DNA of 64,000 nt from an uncultured Allomuricauda sp. (GCF_947495325.1 NZ_CANLYK010000002.1:372001-436000); one strand, 5' to 3'. Counted from the stretch's first letter, positions 26,238 to 36,115 are shown. Notes: a model not told the origin generated them from the sequence alone. Program-made: numbers and translations.

Positions 26238-27926
26238 CTATGCGTTAAATATTTGTTTTAAAATTCTATCGGTTATCAAATAGGTAGGTTTTACCCCTGT
26301 AGTTCCTAAACCGCCAGAAGCCAATGTACTTCCTGTCTCCAACGGGTTGTCAGATGCGTAATATGCATATCTTACTTTTACGTCTTTTTTGATGCTCTTT
26401 CTAATTTTAGAAGCGGATTGAATCGCTTTTTGATAATGTACCCCTTCCATTTCCAATCCTATAACGTTCCAAGTTGATTCATGGAAAAACTGAAGTATGT
26501 CCTTATTTTGAAGTGATGTGCCCAAGACTGTAACCATGGTGCCTTCCAAGATTTTTAAATCATATCCTTCAAAGTCTTTTGCGCATAGTTCATTTTTAAA
26601 GGGATAGTTGTCCGCAGTACCTTCAAAAATATGTGCTGAAGGAATCATTAAGTCTCCCTTTCCGCCTTCCAAAATACCTGCCTTACCCATAACCGATATG
26701 GAATCTACGTTTAAAAATTTATGCTTTCCTTTAATTTTTATGGGCTTTAAAAGCTCATCAATAGTCTCATATGCTTGCTCGCCAAAAGCATAATCCATGA
26801 CAAAGATAACAGGTTTTTCATCTTCAGGAATGTCCTTTGGCAAATCATAGCAACACGTATCTTTTCCAAACTTAGCGGAATCAAAAATCTGCACATCTAT
26901 ATTGGCACCAGACTCATCATCAATAAACAGCATACCGTTCTTTTTTCCAATGGCCCCAACTTTTTTGCGTAGTTCCTTGTTTTTTGAGGAACTCAATGCT
27001 TCATAAATATCCAAAGATTTGGAATTTGGAAATTCTTTTGTCAAGGCTTTTTGTGCAAACAAAGAATTCATGACACTGTGCATATTTGCACTTATAATAT
27101 GAATAGGTCTTTCTAATAAGCTATGATTATAGAGCGTTTCTTTTATCTTTTTGGCCCATCGTTCACCATGAATATGGTGTCCAAGCCTTTCCCTTAGCAA
27201 AGGACTAAACGTGATTGTTCTCTTATTTCCTGTAGTTTCCTCCTCAATGGCCAATTTTCCCAACCAAAAGACAACATTTAAAAAACGATCGGGTGTTTCC
27301 AGAGTTCCCAGATTGTTCTGCATTTCTACTACCTCATCAAACGTTCTGCCTAAAATATTAGCAGTATGTATCATGGCAACTTCACGTTCGGCCTCATTCT
27401 TTTCTTCACTTTGCACAAAATCAACCAGTTTATCCCAATCCCGAATTGTGGCTGTACCGTCCTCCACCAAAACCCGATTACAAATTTTTCCTGATTCAAT
27501 AAATAAAAAAGTAAGGTGTGTAAGAATATCGTAGATATCGCTTCTGCCTCGTGTTATCTCAATATTCATTTGTTCTTCATCAATACGATAACAGTTTCTT
27601 CTTCGCTTGGGTGGAATAATACATTTGATATGTGATTTTGAGAATCCTTCGTCCGAGGTTAAATTGATAAATTGGCATTCTTCAATACCTTCCGGCAGCC
27701 TTTCCAGTACATAAATAAGCCCGTTAAGCTCAGCTTTTTCATCAGCAACTGAGCCATATATTTCTGGCCTTAACAATAATAGTGCATTGCGAAGGGCATT
27801 CCCTGAAACCCCTGAAGGTTTATAAAAACCGCGATTGAGCAAATGACGCATTGTGATATACAAGCGTTCAATGGCATTGGTAGATTCTTGTGCTCTTGTA
27901 GTCTGTTTTACTTCGGTTGCCATCAT
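26238..27926 (-). CDS. DUF6909 family protein with nucleoside-phosphorylase-like C-terminal half
   Basis: A 562-residue cytoplasmic protein. The N-terminal 200 residues are helical and have no recognised domain; the C-terminal half (about 270-560) looks like the nucleoside phosphorylase/uridine phosphorylase fold, with GDLMIPSAHIFEGTADNYP, GTMVTVLGTS and VIGLEMEGVHYQKA, the last like the MEMEG/DMEGA substrate loop. It has been catalogued as DUF6909 in Bacteroidota (recalled). A nucleoside or nucleotide substrate is an inference. The start is placed at the tandem ATG ATG (27926), since the frame opens with a TTG 12 bases upstream. It is probably transcribed into the polysaccharide operon. Confidence 0.7.
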   Translation of the reverse strand: MMATEVKQTTRAQESTNAIERLYITMRHLLNRGFYKPSGVSGNALRNALLLLRPEIYGSVADEKAELNGLIYVLERLPEGIEECQFINLTSDEGFSKSHIKCIIPPKRRRNCYRIDEEQMNIEITRGRSDIYDILTHLTFLFIESGKICNRVLVEDGTATIRDWDKLVDFVQSEEKNEAEREVAMIHTANILGRTFDEVVEMQNNLGTLETPDRFLNVVFWLGKLAIEEETTGNKRTITFSPLLRERLGHHIHGERWAKKIKETLYNHSLLERPIHIISANMHSVMNSLFAQKALTKEFPNSKSLDIYEALSSSKNKELRKKVGAIGKKNGMLFIDDESGANIDVQIFDSAKFGKDTCCYDLPKDIPEDEKPVIFVMDYAFGEQAYETIDELLKPIKIKGKHKFLNVDSISVMGKAGILEGGKGDLMIPSAHIFEGTADNYPFKNELCAKDFEGYDLKILEGTMVTVLGTSLQNKDILQFFHESTWNVIGLEMEGVHYQKAIQSASKIRKSIKKDVKVRYAYYASDNPLETGSTLASGGLGTTGVKPTYLITDRILKQIFNA

Positions 27927-27980
27927 AACTTCTGGCAAAAATACATGAATTCCTACGAAAGAAGAACTGTTGTTTGCTAT

Positions 27981-29477
27981 CTATATTTTAAATGACTCTA
28001 ATCCATCCGCAAGCTTTCTGTCATTGGAAAGGCGTTGAACCTTGTTTTGGCCTCCAAGTTTTCCAACAGTTTTCATATAGTTCTGGAACCCTCCGATCTC
28101 GATGGTGGTGATTTTTAAGGGTTGCAGTATATTTCCCACTATCAAATCTAAATAATAACTGTTCTGGGTTTTCATACTTTCCTCAATACAATTGGAAAAT
28201 TTAGTGAGATTGGTTGGAGGTTTTTCAAATTCAATAAACCACTCATGATAGGGTAATTCTGCATTTTTGGGAGAGGTTTGCGGGGCTACGGTGAATTCAT
28301 TTACGAGTGCATCCGTTTGATCCACGGCTATTTTTAGAGCCTCTTCGACCTCCTTAGCTATAACATGTTCACCAAAGGCGGATATAAAATGTTTTATTCT
28401 TCCGGAAACAACAATCTTGTATGGTTTTAATGAAATAAACCGAATGGTATCTCCAAGATTGTAAGCCCATAGCCCTGCATTTGTCGAAATAATCATGACA
28501 TAGTCCACATGTAACTCAACATCAGCTATTGTCAATCTTTTTGGAGATTCATCAAAAAAATCGTCTGTTTTTACAAATTCATAGAAAATCCCAGAATTCA
28601 GCAGCAAGAGCATGCCTTCTTCTTGTTGGGAGTCTTGATAGGCAAAAAATCCCTCGCTTGCAGGAAACAACTCAATACTATCAACCTTTCTTCCAATTAA
28701 ATTTTCAAATTTGGCCCTGTATGGTTCGTAATTGACCCCTCCGTAAATGAACAATTTGAAGTTTTTGAAAAGTTCTCCCACTTTTTTTCCGGACTTTGCA
28801 TTAAGCTTTTCAAAATACATCTGTACCCATGAAGGAATTCCGGCAATTACAGTCATATTCTCATTTTCGGTCTCTTCTATTATTTTATCAACCTTAGTTT
28901 CCCAATCTTCAATGCAATTAGTTTTCCAGCTGGGCAATCTGTTCTTTTGTAGATAGCTTGGAATATAATGAGCGGATATTCCTGAAAGCCTTCCCAATTT
29001 AATGCCTCCTTTTTCCTCAAGAATAGGACTTCCTTGTAGAAAAATCATACGTCCATTAACAAAATCAGCATTCCCTGTCTTATGTATATAGTTTAAGATT
29101 GCATTCCGTGACGCTTCGACCTGATGTTTAATGGATTCCTTTGTAATTGGAATATATTTAGCGCCAGATGTAGTTCCGGAAGTTTTGGCAAAATATTCGG
29201 GTTTTCCTGGCCATAACACATCATTTTCTCCATTAATAATGTTCTGGACATACTCTTTTAATTCCTCATAATCCCGTATAGGCACCTTTTTTGCAAATTC
29301 CTCATAGGTCGTGATACCATCAAAACGATGGTCTCTGCCAAACTTTGTTTTTTTAGCTGTCGCGATAAGATGTTGAAAAACCTTTTGTTGGGTCTTTATG
29401 GGCTCGTTAACCCACTTAGCGGTTTTTACAGAAATGTTTTTGGCAAAAAGTTTTGCCGCAAATGCTTTTAATGACAT
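27981..29477 (-). CDS. GH3-family acyl-adenylating protein
   Basis: A 498-residue protein of the GH3 auxin-responsive promoter family, relatives of plant acyl-acid amido synthetases and of the ANL adenylating superfamily. Nucleotide motif YFAKTSGTTSGAKYIPIT (about residues 83-100), a middle LFPASEGFFAYQ (A4/A5 like), GLWAYNLGDTIRF (A7 like, with the Asp that binds ribose) and a mobile C-terminal domain starting at GRIKHFISAFGEHV. In Bacteroidota the substrate and conjugated amine are unknown. It follows the M23 peptidase gene with no gap, so it may be cotranscribed. Confidence 0.88.
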   Translation of the reverse strand: MSLKAFAAKLFAKNISVKTAKWVNEPIKTQQKVFQHLIATAKKTKFGRDHRFDGITTYEEFAKKVPIRDYEELKEYVQNIINGENDVLWPGKPEYFAKTSGTTSGAKYIPITKESIKHQVEASRNAILNYIHKTGNADFVNGRMIFLQGSPILEEKGGIKLGRLSGISAHYIPSYLQKNRLPSWKTNCIEDWETKVDKIIEETENENMTVIAGIPSWVQMYFEKLNAKSGKKVGELFKNFKLFIYGGVNYEPYRAKFENLIGRKVDSIELFPASEGFFAYQDSQQEEGMLLLLNSGIFYEFVKTDDFFDESPKRLTIADVELHVDYVMIISTNAGLWAYNLGDTIRFISLKPYKIVVSGRIKHFISAFGEHVIAKEVEEALKIAVDQTDALVNEFTVAPQTSPKNAELPYHEWFIEFEKPPTNLTKFSNCIEESMKTQNSYYLDLIVGNILQPLKITTIEIGGFQNYMKTVGKLGGQNKVQRLSNDRKLADGLESFKI

Positions 29478-30344
29478 TTAATTGAAATCAATGTAATTTA
29501 GAGGGTTTACAGGCTTCCCTTTATCCCATAGTTCAAAATGTAAATGTGGGCCAGTGGTTAATTCACCCGTATCACCAATTGAAGCTATAACTTCACCTGC
29601 TCGTACTAAATCTCCCTGGGATTTACTCAAAGAGCCATTATGCTTGTAGACTGAGGTAAGGTTATTTAAATGTTTAACGATTATTACATAGCCCGTTTCC
29701 GAAGTCCATTCCGAAAAAAGCACCGTGCCATTGGTTATGGATTTTACTGGAGTTCCCTTTGGTGCCACTACATCTACAGCATAGTGTTTTGTCTTTGGGT
29801 CAAAGTTTTGTGATATAGTACCGTTAAGTGGCGAGAACAATAAGGTTTCCACATTCTCAACATTTCGTTCAAAGAGATTGTACTTATCTTCTAACTCAAC
29901 CTCTTCGCGCAGTAATAAATCCTCTCGAATTGGTGTTAAATCAACTGTTGATGGATCTAACTTGAATTTTTCAAAAAGTGAGTCCCTATTTGTTTCATTA
30001 TTTTCAATATCCCCACGCAAAACCAACCGCACATTGTCTAAATACCGATTAGTATAATTCAAAACCGTTACTAAAGAATCCGTTTTATAGGTAAGTTCCG
30101 TGGCCTGTCTCTTCAATCTGGTAGACGAATATCCCGGAATATATTCTCTCAACGGGGTAAAAGCGATAAGAAGGCTGGTAAGACCTATCAATACAATTAT
30201 AAAAAGGCTTCCGGTAACAAATACGTTCAACCTGCTAAGTTTAAAGGAGATTTTTTCTTCAAATGTATTCTCATTAAGTATGACCAAGCGATACTTATGG
30301 AGCAGTTTTCTTTTTATCTCTTTTCTCTTCTTGTCCTTTGCCAT
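29478..30344 (-). CDS. M23-family metallopeptidase (LytM domain), membrane-anchored
   Basis: A 288-residue envelope protein: basic cytoplasmic N terminus, one transmembrane helix (about residues 46-66: VFVTGSLFIIVLIGLTSLLI), coiled-coil region (80-150) and C-terminal LytM domain (170-285). Zinc ligands are seen in HYAVDVVAPKG (HxxxD) and GPHLHFELW (HxH). It may cleave peptidoglycan cross-links or act as an envelope scaffold; all metal ligands are present, so activity is likely. The start is the ATG at 30344; the frame opens earlier with a TTG codon. Confidence 0.9.
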   Translation of the reverse strand: MAKDKKRKEIKRKLLHKYRLVILNENTFEEKISFKLSRLNVFVTGSLFIIVLIGLTSLLIAFTPLREYIPGYSSTRLKRQATELTYKTDSLVTVLNYTNRYLDNVRLVLRGDIENNETNRDSLFEKFKLDPSTVDLTPIREDLLLREEVELEDKYNLFERNVENVETLLFSPLNGTISQNFDPKTKHYAVDVVAPKGTPVKSITNGTVLFSEWTSETGYVIIVKHLNNLTSVYKHNGSLSKSQGDLVRAGEVIASIGDTGELTTGPHLHFELWDKGKPVNPLNYIDFN

Positions 30345-30511
30345 AATGAACAAAGATAGCTTTAGATTTTTATTTTCATGTTAAGCTTTTTAAAATGTAA
30401 TTCTCCCGAATTACATCCCGAAGCAATTTGAAATACTAATTTTCGTTATCTGCATGGAGCCTTTAGGTTCTTTTTTAGTAATTTTACCATTCACATAAAG
30501 GCACATACGTT

Positions 30512-30706
30512 ATGATTGCTCATATTTTTACTCTCGGCATGTTGGGACCTTGGCAAATTGTTCTCATTGTAGTTGTTGTTCTCTTGCTTTTTGGAGGCAA
30601 AAAAATTCCTGAACTCATGCGAGGTTTGGGCAGTGGTATCAAAGAGTTCAAAGATGCTTCTAAAGAGGAAGAGAAACTAGAAGAAGGCAAGGAGCCTGAA
30701 GCTTAG
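30512..30706 (+). CDS. tatA: Twin-arginine translocase subunit TatA/TatE
   Basis: A 64-residue protein with the TatA layout: N-terminal transmembrane helix (about residues 10-27, [17 protein letters not shown]), the [23 protein letters not shown] amphipathic hinge in two parts, and an acidic tail. It forms the pore for export of folded proteins with TatC, which is not in the window. Single-gene transcript between divergent M23 and the OmpA-like gene. A second ATG at 30539 is possible but would shorten the helix's approach. Confidence 0.93.
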   Translation: MIAHIFTLGMLGPWQIVLIVVVVLLLFGGKKIPELMRGLGSGIKEFKDASKEEEKLEEGKEPEA

Positions 30707-30931
30707 AACCTTCTGTATAGATTTTATTGCGTTGAAATCGCCTGTATTTATAGGGCTTTATCGATGAAAAACTACAGTTTTCCTCTTTTACATGCCACAA
30801 ATATCTTCTTTCACAACAAAAAATTATCCACGCTAGTACCTTAACTTATTTTAGCGTTTGATATTAGTGTTGCGTTTTACATACAACGTACAATCAATCA
30901 CCTGATGATAGTCAGTGTAGATGGAGTGGTT

Positions 30932-32989
30932 ATGAGAAGACTCATTTTAATTATATTCTTTTTGCTTTCCCTTGGACTTCGGTCCCAAGAAGTTTCCATG
31001 TTACAATTTGAAGATGAAGAATTGTCCATCAACACGGGGGATGTCCAGAACAGCGCTTCTTCCCAAGATGTATTTGTAAAAAACCTTGTTGGCTTGAACA
31101 ACAGGCAATTATCCAAATTTTTCAGCAAACGTGGTTCTGTTGAGAAACTTATCAAAAAGGCAGACGAATATTACAACAAAATGTGGTATGCCGAAGCCGC
31201 CGGAGTTTATGATTTGGTACTTGAAAAAAGCAACACGCCCCATACTTTTGAACTTCTTTCTAAAGCGGGTGATTCCCATTACTACAGTGGTAACCTTGAA
31301 AAGTCCTACAAATGGTACCATGAACTATATGAAACCTTCAACGAAGACATTTCTGAGGAAAAGTTTTTTAAATATGCCCACACCTTAAAAGGAACGGGAA
31401 AGTATAGAAGAGCAGCCAAGCTTACCAAACTGTTTAGGCAGAAAAATGGCAAACCGCTCAAAGAACTTTCTGAAAGTCATTTTACCTTTGACGAACCTGC
31501 CTTGGTCGAGATCAAGAATTTGGCCATTAATTCACCATATTCTGACTTTTCTCCAATGTTCCATAATGATTCAGAGGTCGTTTTTTCATCTGCGCATGAT
31601 TCGTCATTTTTAACCACACGGAAGTACAGATGGAACAATCAACCTTATTTAGATCTTTATGTTGCGAGAGCTGATGGTGATGGAGAAGATTTAACAAGTC
31701 CAAAGAAATTCTCAAAGAAGATCAATACAAAATATCACGAGGCCTCGGTTGCTTTCTCGCCAGATCAAAAGACTATCTATTTTACCCGAAACAATTATGG
31801 GAAAAAGCTAAAACGAGGAAAAAACGGTATAAATCACCTGAAAATCTATCAATCTAACCTAGTAGATGGTGAATGGACCAGTGCGGTAGAGGTTTCTTTT
31901 AATAGTGAGAACTTTTCAACGGGCCATCCTTCCGTTAGTCCAGATGGCAAAAAACTTTATTTTGTATCTGATAGACCAGGGGGTTTTGGTTTAACTGATG
32001 TATACGCCGTGGATATTTTGGAAAATGGTGCATTTTCAGAGCCAAAAAATTTGGGAAGAACAATCAATACAGATAAAAAAGAAATGTTTCCCTATATAAC
32101 TGAGGGTGCTTTGTATTTTTCATCAGATAGGGCTATGGGTGTTGGAGGTCTGGATATTTACAAAGCAGATTACATAAATGATTCTTTTAGTGTAGGTGTC
32201 AATGTAGGTGAGCCCATTAATAGTAGTAGAGACGATTTTTCATATATTATCGACGAGAACAATCAAAAAGGCTATTTTGCCTCCAATAGAAAAGGCGGCA
32301 AAGGGGATGATGATATTTATTCCTTTAAAAACATTGTAAACCTTAATGCCATTTCGGGCTCAGCTGAGGATGATACAACCGGAGAAAAACTGGCTGATGC
32401 AATTGTAACATTATTTAATAAGGATAACGTTAAGATCGCTGAATCGAAAACCTTGCTAGATGGAACTTTTGTCTTTGAAAACCTCAAACCAGAATCCAAG
32501 TACACTGTTAAAACCACCAAAAAAGGGTATTTTGAAGAAACAACTTCAATTATTACCAAGAACAATATAACTGTAGGTGTAACACAATCCCTGAAACAAT
32601 TAAACGAAATTATTGAAGAGAAGGGGGTATTAAAGATTGAAACAGAAACTATTTATTTTGATTTTGACAGGTTCAATATTAAAAAGCAGGCTTCCGAAGA
32701 GTTGGACAAACTGGTAGAGGTAATGACCCAGTATCCAAATATGGTCATCAAGATAGAATCCCATACAGATGCCATTGGAAGCAAAGCGTACAACAAGTAC
32801 CTATCAGACAAACGGGCAAAATCTACACGGGACTATATTATTTCCCAGGGAATTGATGCATCCAGAATACAAAGTGCAATTGGCTATGGTGAAGAGCAGC
32901 TCTTAAATGGTTGTTCTGATGGCACTAGGTGTGCAATAACCAAACATAGACAAAATAGACGTTCCGAATTTATAATAGTGGAAATGTAA
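30932..32989 (+). CDS. PorE-like OmpA-family outer-membrane/periplasmic protein (TPR, PD40 propeller, CRD, OmpA)
   Basis: A 685-residue protein: signal peptide (RRLILIIFFLLSLGLRSQ), TPR-like helices (about 45-150), PD40/WD40-like beta-propeller (about 160-450, repeats such as FSPDQKTIYFTRN, VSPDGKKLYFVSD), a carboxypeptidase-regulatory-like fold (about 470-545, with LLDGTFVFENL), and a C-terminal OmpA peptidoglycan-binding domain (about 565-685, IYFDFDRFNIK and ESHTDAIGS). This is the domain order of PorE, which anchors the T9SS ring to peptidoglycan; several paralogues exist in flavobacteria. Start 30932 keeps the signal peptide at the terminus. Followed by a rho-independent terminator. Confidence 0.88.
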   Translation: MRRLILIIFFLLSLGLRSQEVSMLQFEDEELSINTGDVQNSASSQDVFVKNLVGLNNRQLSKFFSKRGSVEKLIKKADEYYNKMWYAEAAGVYDLVLEKSNTPHTFELLSKAGDSHYYSGNLEKSYKWYHELYETFNEDISEEKFFKYAHTLKGTGKYRRAAKLTKLFRQKNGKPLKELSESHFTFDEPALVEIKNLAINSPYSDFSPMFHNDSEVVFSSAHDSSFLTTRKYRWNNQPYLDLYVARADGDGEDLTSPKKFSKKINTKYHEASVAFSPDQKTIYFTRNNYGKKLKRGKNGINHLKIYQSNLVDGEWTSAVEVSFNSENFSTGHPSVSPDGKKLYFVSDRPGGFGLTDVYAVDILENGAFSEPKNLGRTINTDKKEMFPYITEGALYFSSDRAMGVGGLDIYKADYINDSFSVGVNVGEPINSSRDDFSYIIDENNQKGYFASNRKGGKGDDDIYSFKNIVNLNAISGSAEDDTTGEKLADAIVTLFNKDNVKIAESKTLLDGTFVFENLKPESKYTVKTTKKGYFEETTSIITKNNITVGVTQSLKQLNEIIEEKGVLKIETETIYFDFDRFNIKKQASEELDKLVEVMTQYPNMVIKIESHTDAIGSKAYNKYLSDKRAKSTRDYIISQGIDASRIQSAIGYGEEQLLNGCSDGTRCAITKHRQNRRSEFIIVEM

Positions 32990-33010
32990 CTATCGCATCG
33001 CAAAGAACAA

Positions 33011-33034
33011 AGGCCCCTATTTGGGGCTTTTTTT
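33011..33034 (+). terminator. Rho-independent terminator of the PorE-like gene
   Basis: Stem AGGCCCC (33011-33017) with GGGGCTT (33023-33029), loop TATTT, followed by a T run to 33034; 22 bases after the stop. Confidence 0.8.
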
Positions 33035-33249
33035 ATGCCCCGTTTCTTATAAACTACATTACATCGGTCTTTTCACTCGTTATTCGGTTATCCGCTTTGT
33101 GCATTTTATCGATGAAAATATTTGCTTTAAAGGCTTTTAAGAAACGAAATGTTTTTCATCATTCTTTTTGGGCATTTTGCCCCGTTGTTTTTTAAGCTTC
33201 TTGCCAAAGCATAATCTTTGCCTTGTCTTTAAATCTTAAAAACTCACTT

Positions 33250-33420
33250 ATGAAAACATTAGTACTCGTAAAAGAAATTTACTTAGAAGGATTCAGAAAC
33301 ATCGGAAACTTTTTGATTCAGAAATATTTTAAAATATTTGCCTGGTTTAGTTTTATAATGTTCTTTATAGTGCTTTACGCATTTATATATAGAATTGCTA
33401 CAGGCTTCGCTTTTGACTAA
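33250..33420 (+). CDS. Small single-helix membrane protein (possibly DUF6747)
   Basis: A 56-residue protein, MKTLVLVKEIYLEGFRNIGN at the start, one strong transmembrane helix (about 30-50: FAWFSFIMFFIVLYAFIYR). Compact gene with a near-consensus -7 box upstream (AATCTTTG at about 33208-33215) and a strong terminator 26 bases after the stop, so it is a single-gene transcript. The sequence recalls a conserved flavobacterial family of this size (DUF6747), a recollection I cannot check. Function unknown. Confidence 0.6.
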   Translation: MKTLVLVKEIYLEGFRNIGNFLIQKYFKIFAWFSFIMFFIVLYAFIYRIATGFAFD

Positions 33421-33446
33421 CAAAAGCAAAAGTATTTAAAGAACTC

Positions 33447-33484
33447 AAAAGCCCAGTTAGCTGGGGAGCACTGGGCTTTTCTGT
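33447..33484. terminator. Bidirectional rho-independent terminator
   Basis: Perfect stem AAAAGCCCAG (33447-33456) with CTGGGCTTTT (33471-33480), loop of 14 bases. A and T runs on both sides let it end both the small gene at 33250 and the DUF4837 gene converging from the right. Confidence 0.8.
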
Positions 33485-33505
33485 TTCAAAACATGTAGTC
33501 TTTAT

Positions 33506-34495
33506 TTAAGAGCCTTTGTTAAACTCAACCGTTCTTAGGATAGCATCCAATTCGAACATATAGTCTCTTTTCTCAGCAGAGGGTGCAAAGGTAAACCCTT
33601 CCAATACCAGTTTTCTATTATTTTCCTTATCGTTAATAATATAGGTTAAAAAAGGACCCGCCATTGGGTATCCGTTTATTTCCCATATACCTCTAACTTT
33701 AGCTGCTTTTTTTCCACTTATTTCAGCAGAAAATACATATGGCGAAAAAGCTTTTTCAGTCATCATAAATGTGTTTTCATAAGGGCCCGGCACATATTTC
33801 TTGCCTATGGAATCCCTCATTTTTACAATATCACTCACAAAAGTAGAGTCATTTGTAAAGCTGTTCAATGGCATTTGATATGCTATAATGTTCATTGTTC
33901 CTTTTGGAATCTGTATATCCATCCATACAAAGTTTTTTTCATGCTTTCCTACTTTGTAAAGTGATGGTACTTTTAAGCTAATTCCAAACTCTTCTTCAAA
34001 TGCTTTTTCCTTGGAAAGCGAACGCGTAAACCGCACTTGGGCCTCGGCAATTTCTACTTCTTTGAATGATGCAATGGCCTTATCTGCGATTGAATCAATG
34101 TTTCCAGCCAAATCGTTATACGTTTCACCCTTTACAACAGCCACTTTTTGCGGTTGTGCATAAACATCGGCCTTTATATGGGCAAGGGATAATGAGTCTT
34201 GTTCTACGAAGAGCACAGATCTGGAATAAGCTGTGGCTCCTTTAAATACCTGTGGGGGGATTTGGGTTATGGTAAACTGGGGTTCAGCCTGAGGCAATCC
34301 TAAAACTGGTGCCGCAAAATGCTCTCTTATTTTGTCGCCAACCCCTCCTTTCCAAAGCTCTGTGTCCATGACCACCATTAGCGAATTAATTCCTCCTGTG
34401 GATGGCGGAAGAAATCGCTGCTTTGGTCCCGAATCTTTACATGATAACATCACCAATGTGAAAATGGTGATGTAAAGTGTTCCTAATTTTTTCAT
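33506..34495 (-). CDS. DUF4837 family lipoprotein
   Basis: A 329-residue predicted lipoprotein: MKKLGTLYITIFTLVMLSCKD has a signal helix and lipobox LSC at about residue 19. The rest is a two-part alpha/beta protein matching DUF4837 (SLMVVMD near residue 40, WMDIQIPKGTMNII in the middle, RGIWEINGYPMAGPF near the end). Found only in Bacteroidota as far as I recall; function unknown. It lies 12 bases after the MltD-like gene, in the same operon, so an envelope role is plausible. Confidence 0.82.
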   Translation of the reverse strand: MKKLGTLYITIFTLVMLSCKDSGPKQRFLPPSTGGINSLMVVMDTELWKGGVGDKIREHFAAPVLGLPQAEPQFTITQIPPQVFKGATAYSRSVLFVEQDSLSLAHIKADVYAQPQKVAVVKGETYNDLAGNIDSIADKAIASFKEVEIAEAQVRFTRSLSKEKAFEEEFGISLKVPSLYKVGKHEKNFVWMDIQIPKGTMNIIAYQMPLNSFTNDSTFVSDIVKMRDSIGKKYVPGPYENTFMMTEKAFSPYVFSAEISGKKAAKVRGIWEINGYPMAGPFLTYIINDKENNRKLVLEGFTFAPSAEKRDYMFELDAILRTVEFNKGS

Positions 34496-34507
34496 CTTGA
34501 TCTAAAT

Positions 34508-36115
34508 TTACGAAGAACAATCGCACAATTTAAGTTTTGTGCCCGGTTTTAGGTTATTACCACTAAGACCGTTCCATTCTCGTAAATTTTCTATGGAAAC
34601 TCCTGGATATTTTCTTGATATGGTCCAGAGTGAATCCCCTTCCTGCACCGTATGCACTTTTGAGCCATTAGCCAACGTTACGGTAGGAGAGGGTTTTGAA
34701 GTGTTCGTTTTGGCCACTGTTTGATTTGGAGTATATGGTTTTCTTGGAAAAATAGTAAGTCGCTGTCCTACTCTAAGGTTGTTGCTCCTAAGTCCATTCC
34801 ATCTTTTTATTTGACTTACCCCTACACCATATCGTTCTGCAATTTTCCCCAAATAATCTCCACTTCTTACTTTATATCTAACTTGATTTTTTGCTTCCGT
34901 TAATTGTGGTAAAGGCTTCTCAAGAGAATCCAGTTCTTTTTTCGCATAGGCATAAATGGCATCTTCGTTCGTAACAAACTTACCAATTTTGGTTATCGGA
35001 AGTCTAAGCGCATATGTTTTTCCTTTTACCTTGGGTATAATGTTCAACTTATAGGCAGGGTTCAACATTTCCAACTCCTCTTTGCTTATATCCACAAGTT
35101 TGGATATCTGGTCAAACGTAATCATGTTTTTTACATGCACCGTATCCGTTTCAAAATAAGGCCTCTCGGCTTTTTTATATTGAAGCCCATGTTCTTCAGC
35201 ATATTCAAAAATATACATGGTTGCCAAAAATGCCGGTAAATATCCAGCAGTTTCACGTGGAAGGTTTCTTCGAATATTCCAATAATTTTTATATCCGCCA
35301 GATCTCCTTATTGCCTTATTTACATTTCCAGGGCCAGAGTTGTAGGCGGCAAGCGCCAAATCCCAATCATTAAAAACACCATATAAACTAGCTAAGTATT
35401 TACAAGCTGCCTTAGTTGCAAAAATCGGATCGTTTCTTTCATCAACATAACTGCTAACATCCAGATCGTACATTTTTCCAGTGGGGTACATAAACTGCCA
35501 TAAGCCTTTGGCTCCAACTCTTGATCGAGCGCGTGGGTTTAATGCTGATTCTACAATGGCTAAATATTTTATTTCAAGCGGAATATCGTGGTTGTCCAGT
35601 TCCTGTTCAAAAAGCGGAAAATAAAACTGACTAGCAGTCAACATTCGTTGCATCAAATCCTTTTTTCGAACTAAATAGGACTTAATCACTGATTCCAAAG
35701 ACGGGTTGTATGAAATATTGAATGGTGTTTTTTCATCCAATCTGGCCAATCTTACTTTAAGGGTGTCCGTTGGCAAATCGACCATGGTTATTTCTTCTTG
35801 GGATGGATTCTGCACCTCCAAAAGCATTTCGCTAAATAATTGTGCGCTGCTGTGCAGTTCCTTGAGCCAAAGGCTGTCATATCTTCTAGCTTCTTCCAAA
35901 TCCTTCAGTTGGTTCTTGTCTTCACTGCTAACAACTTGGAGTACCTGTTTCCCGTCTATTGGATTTTCGGTAGCCTTAAGGTCTAATGTTTGTATTGGTT
36001 GTTTTGAAAGGGAATCTGTTTGTTCAATGCCTATTGTTTCCACCTCTTGGGAAAAGAGAAGGGATGTTGAAAAGGAAAATACCGCCCACGCGACAATTTT
36101 TAATTTTTGGTTCAT
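34508..36115 (-). CDS. MltD-like membrane-bound lytic murein transglycosylase with two LysM domains
   Basis: A 535-residue periplasmic protein: signal peptide (NQKLKIVAWAVFSFSTSLLFS), acidic linker, SLT lysozyme-like domain (about 165-300) with catalytic Glu in AIVESALNP, GAKGLWQFMYPTG and AAYNSGPGNVNKA, then two LysM repeats (about 425-470 YKVRSGDYLGKIAERY, and 490-533 HTVQEGDSLWTISRKY) that bind peptidoglycan. It cuts glycan strands to 1,6-anhydro ends. The ATG at 36115 is chosen since the frame opening at 36142 adds nine polar residues ahead of the signal peptide. Confidence 0.93.
   Translation of the reverse strand: MNQKLKIVAWAVFSFSTSLLFSQEVETIGIEQTDSLSKQPIQTLDLKATENPIDGKQVLQVVSSEDKNQLKDLEEARRYDSLWLKELHSSAQLFSEMLLEVQNPSQEEITMVDLPTDTLKVRLARLDEKTPFNISYNPSLESVIKSYLVRKKDLMQRMLTASQFYFPLFEQELDNHDIPLEIKYLAIVESALNPRARSRVGAKGLWQFMYPTGKMYDLDVSSYVDERNDPIFATKAACKYLASLYGVFNDWDLALAAYNSGPGNVNKAIRRSGGYKNYWNIRRNLPRETAGYLPAFLATMYIFEYAEEHGLQYKKAERPYFETDTVHVKNMITFDQISKLVDISKEELEMLNPAYKLNIIPKVKGKTYALRLPITKIGKFVTNEDAIYAYAKKELDSLEKPLPQLTEAKNQVRYKVRSGDYLGKIAERYGVGVSQIKRWNGLRSNNLRVGQRLTIFPRKPYTPNQTVAKTNTSKPSPTVTLANGSKVHTVQEGDSLWTISRKYPGVSIENLREWNGLSGNNLKPGTKLKLCDCSS

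Noticed and set aside
35249..35264. parS-like sequence in the MltD-like gene
   Set aside because: The match is imperfect and the bases encode the conserved LPRET motif of the protein, which explains it.
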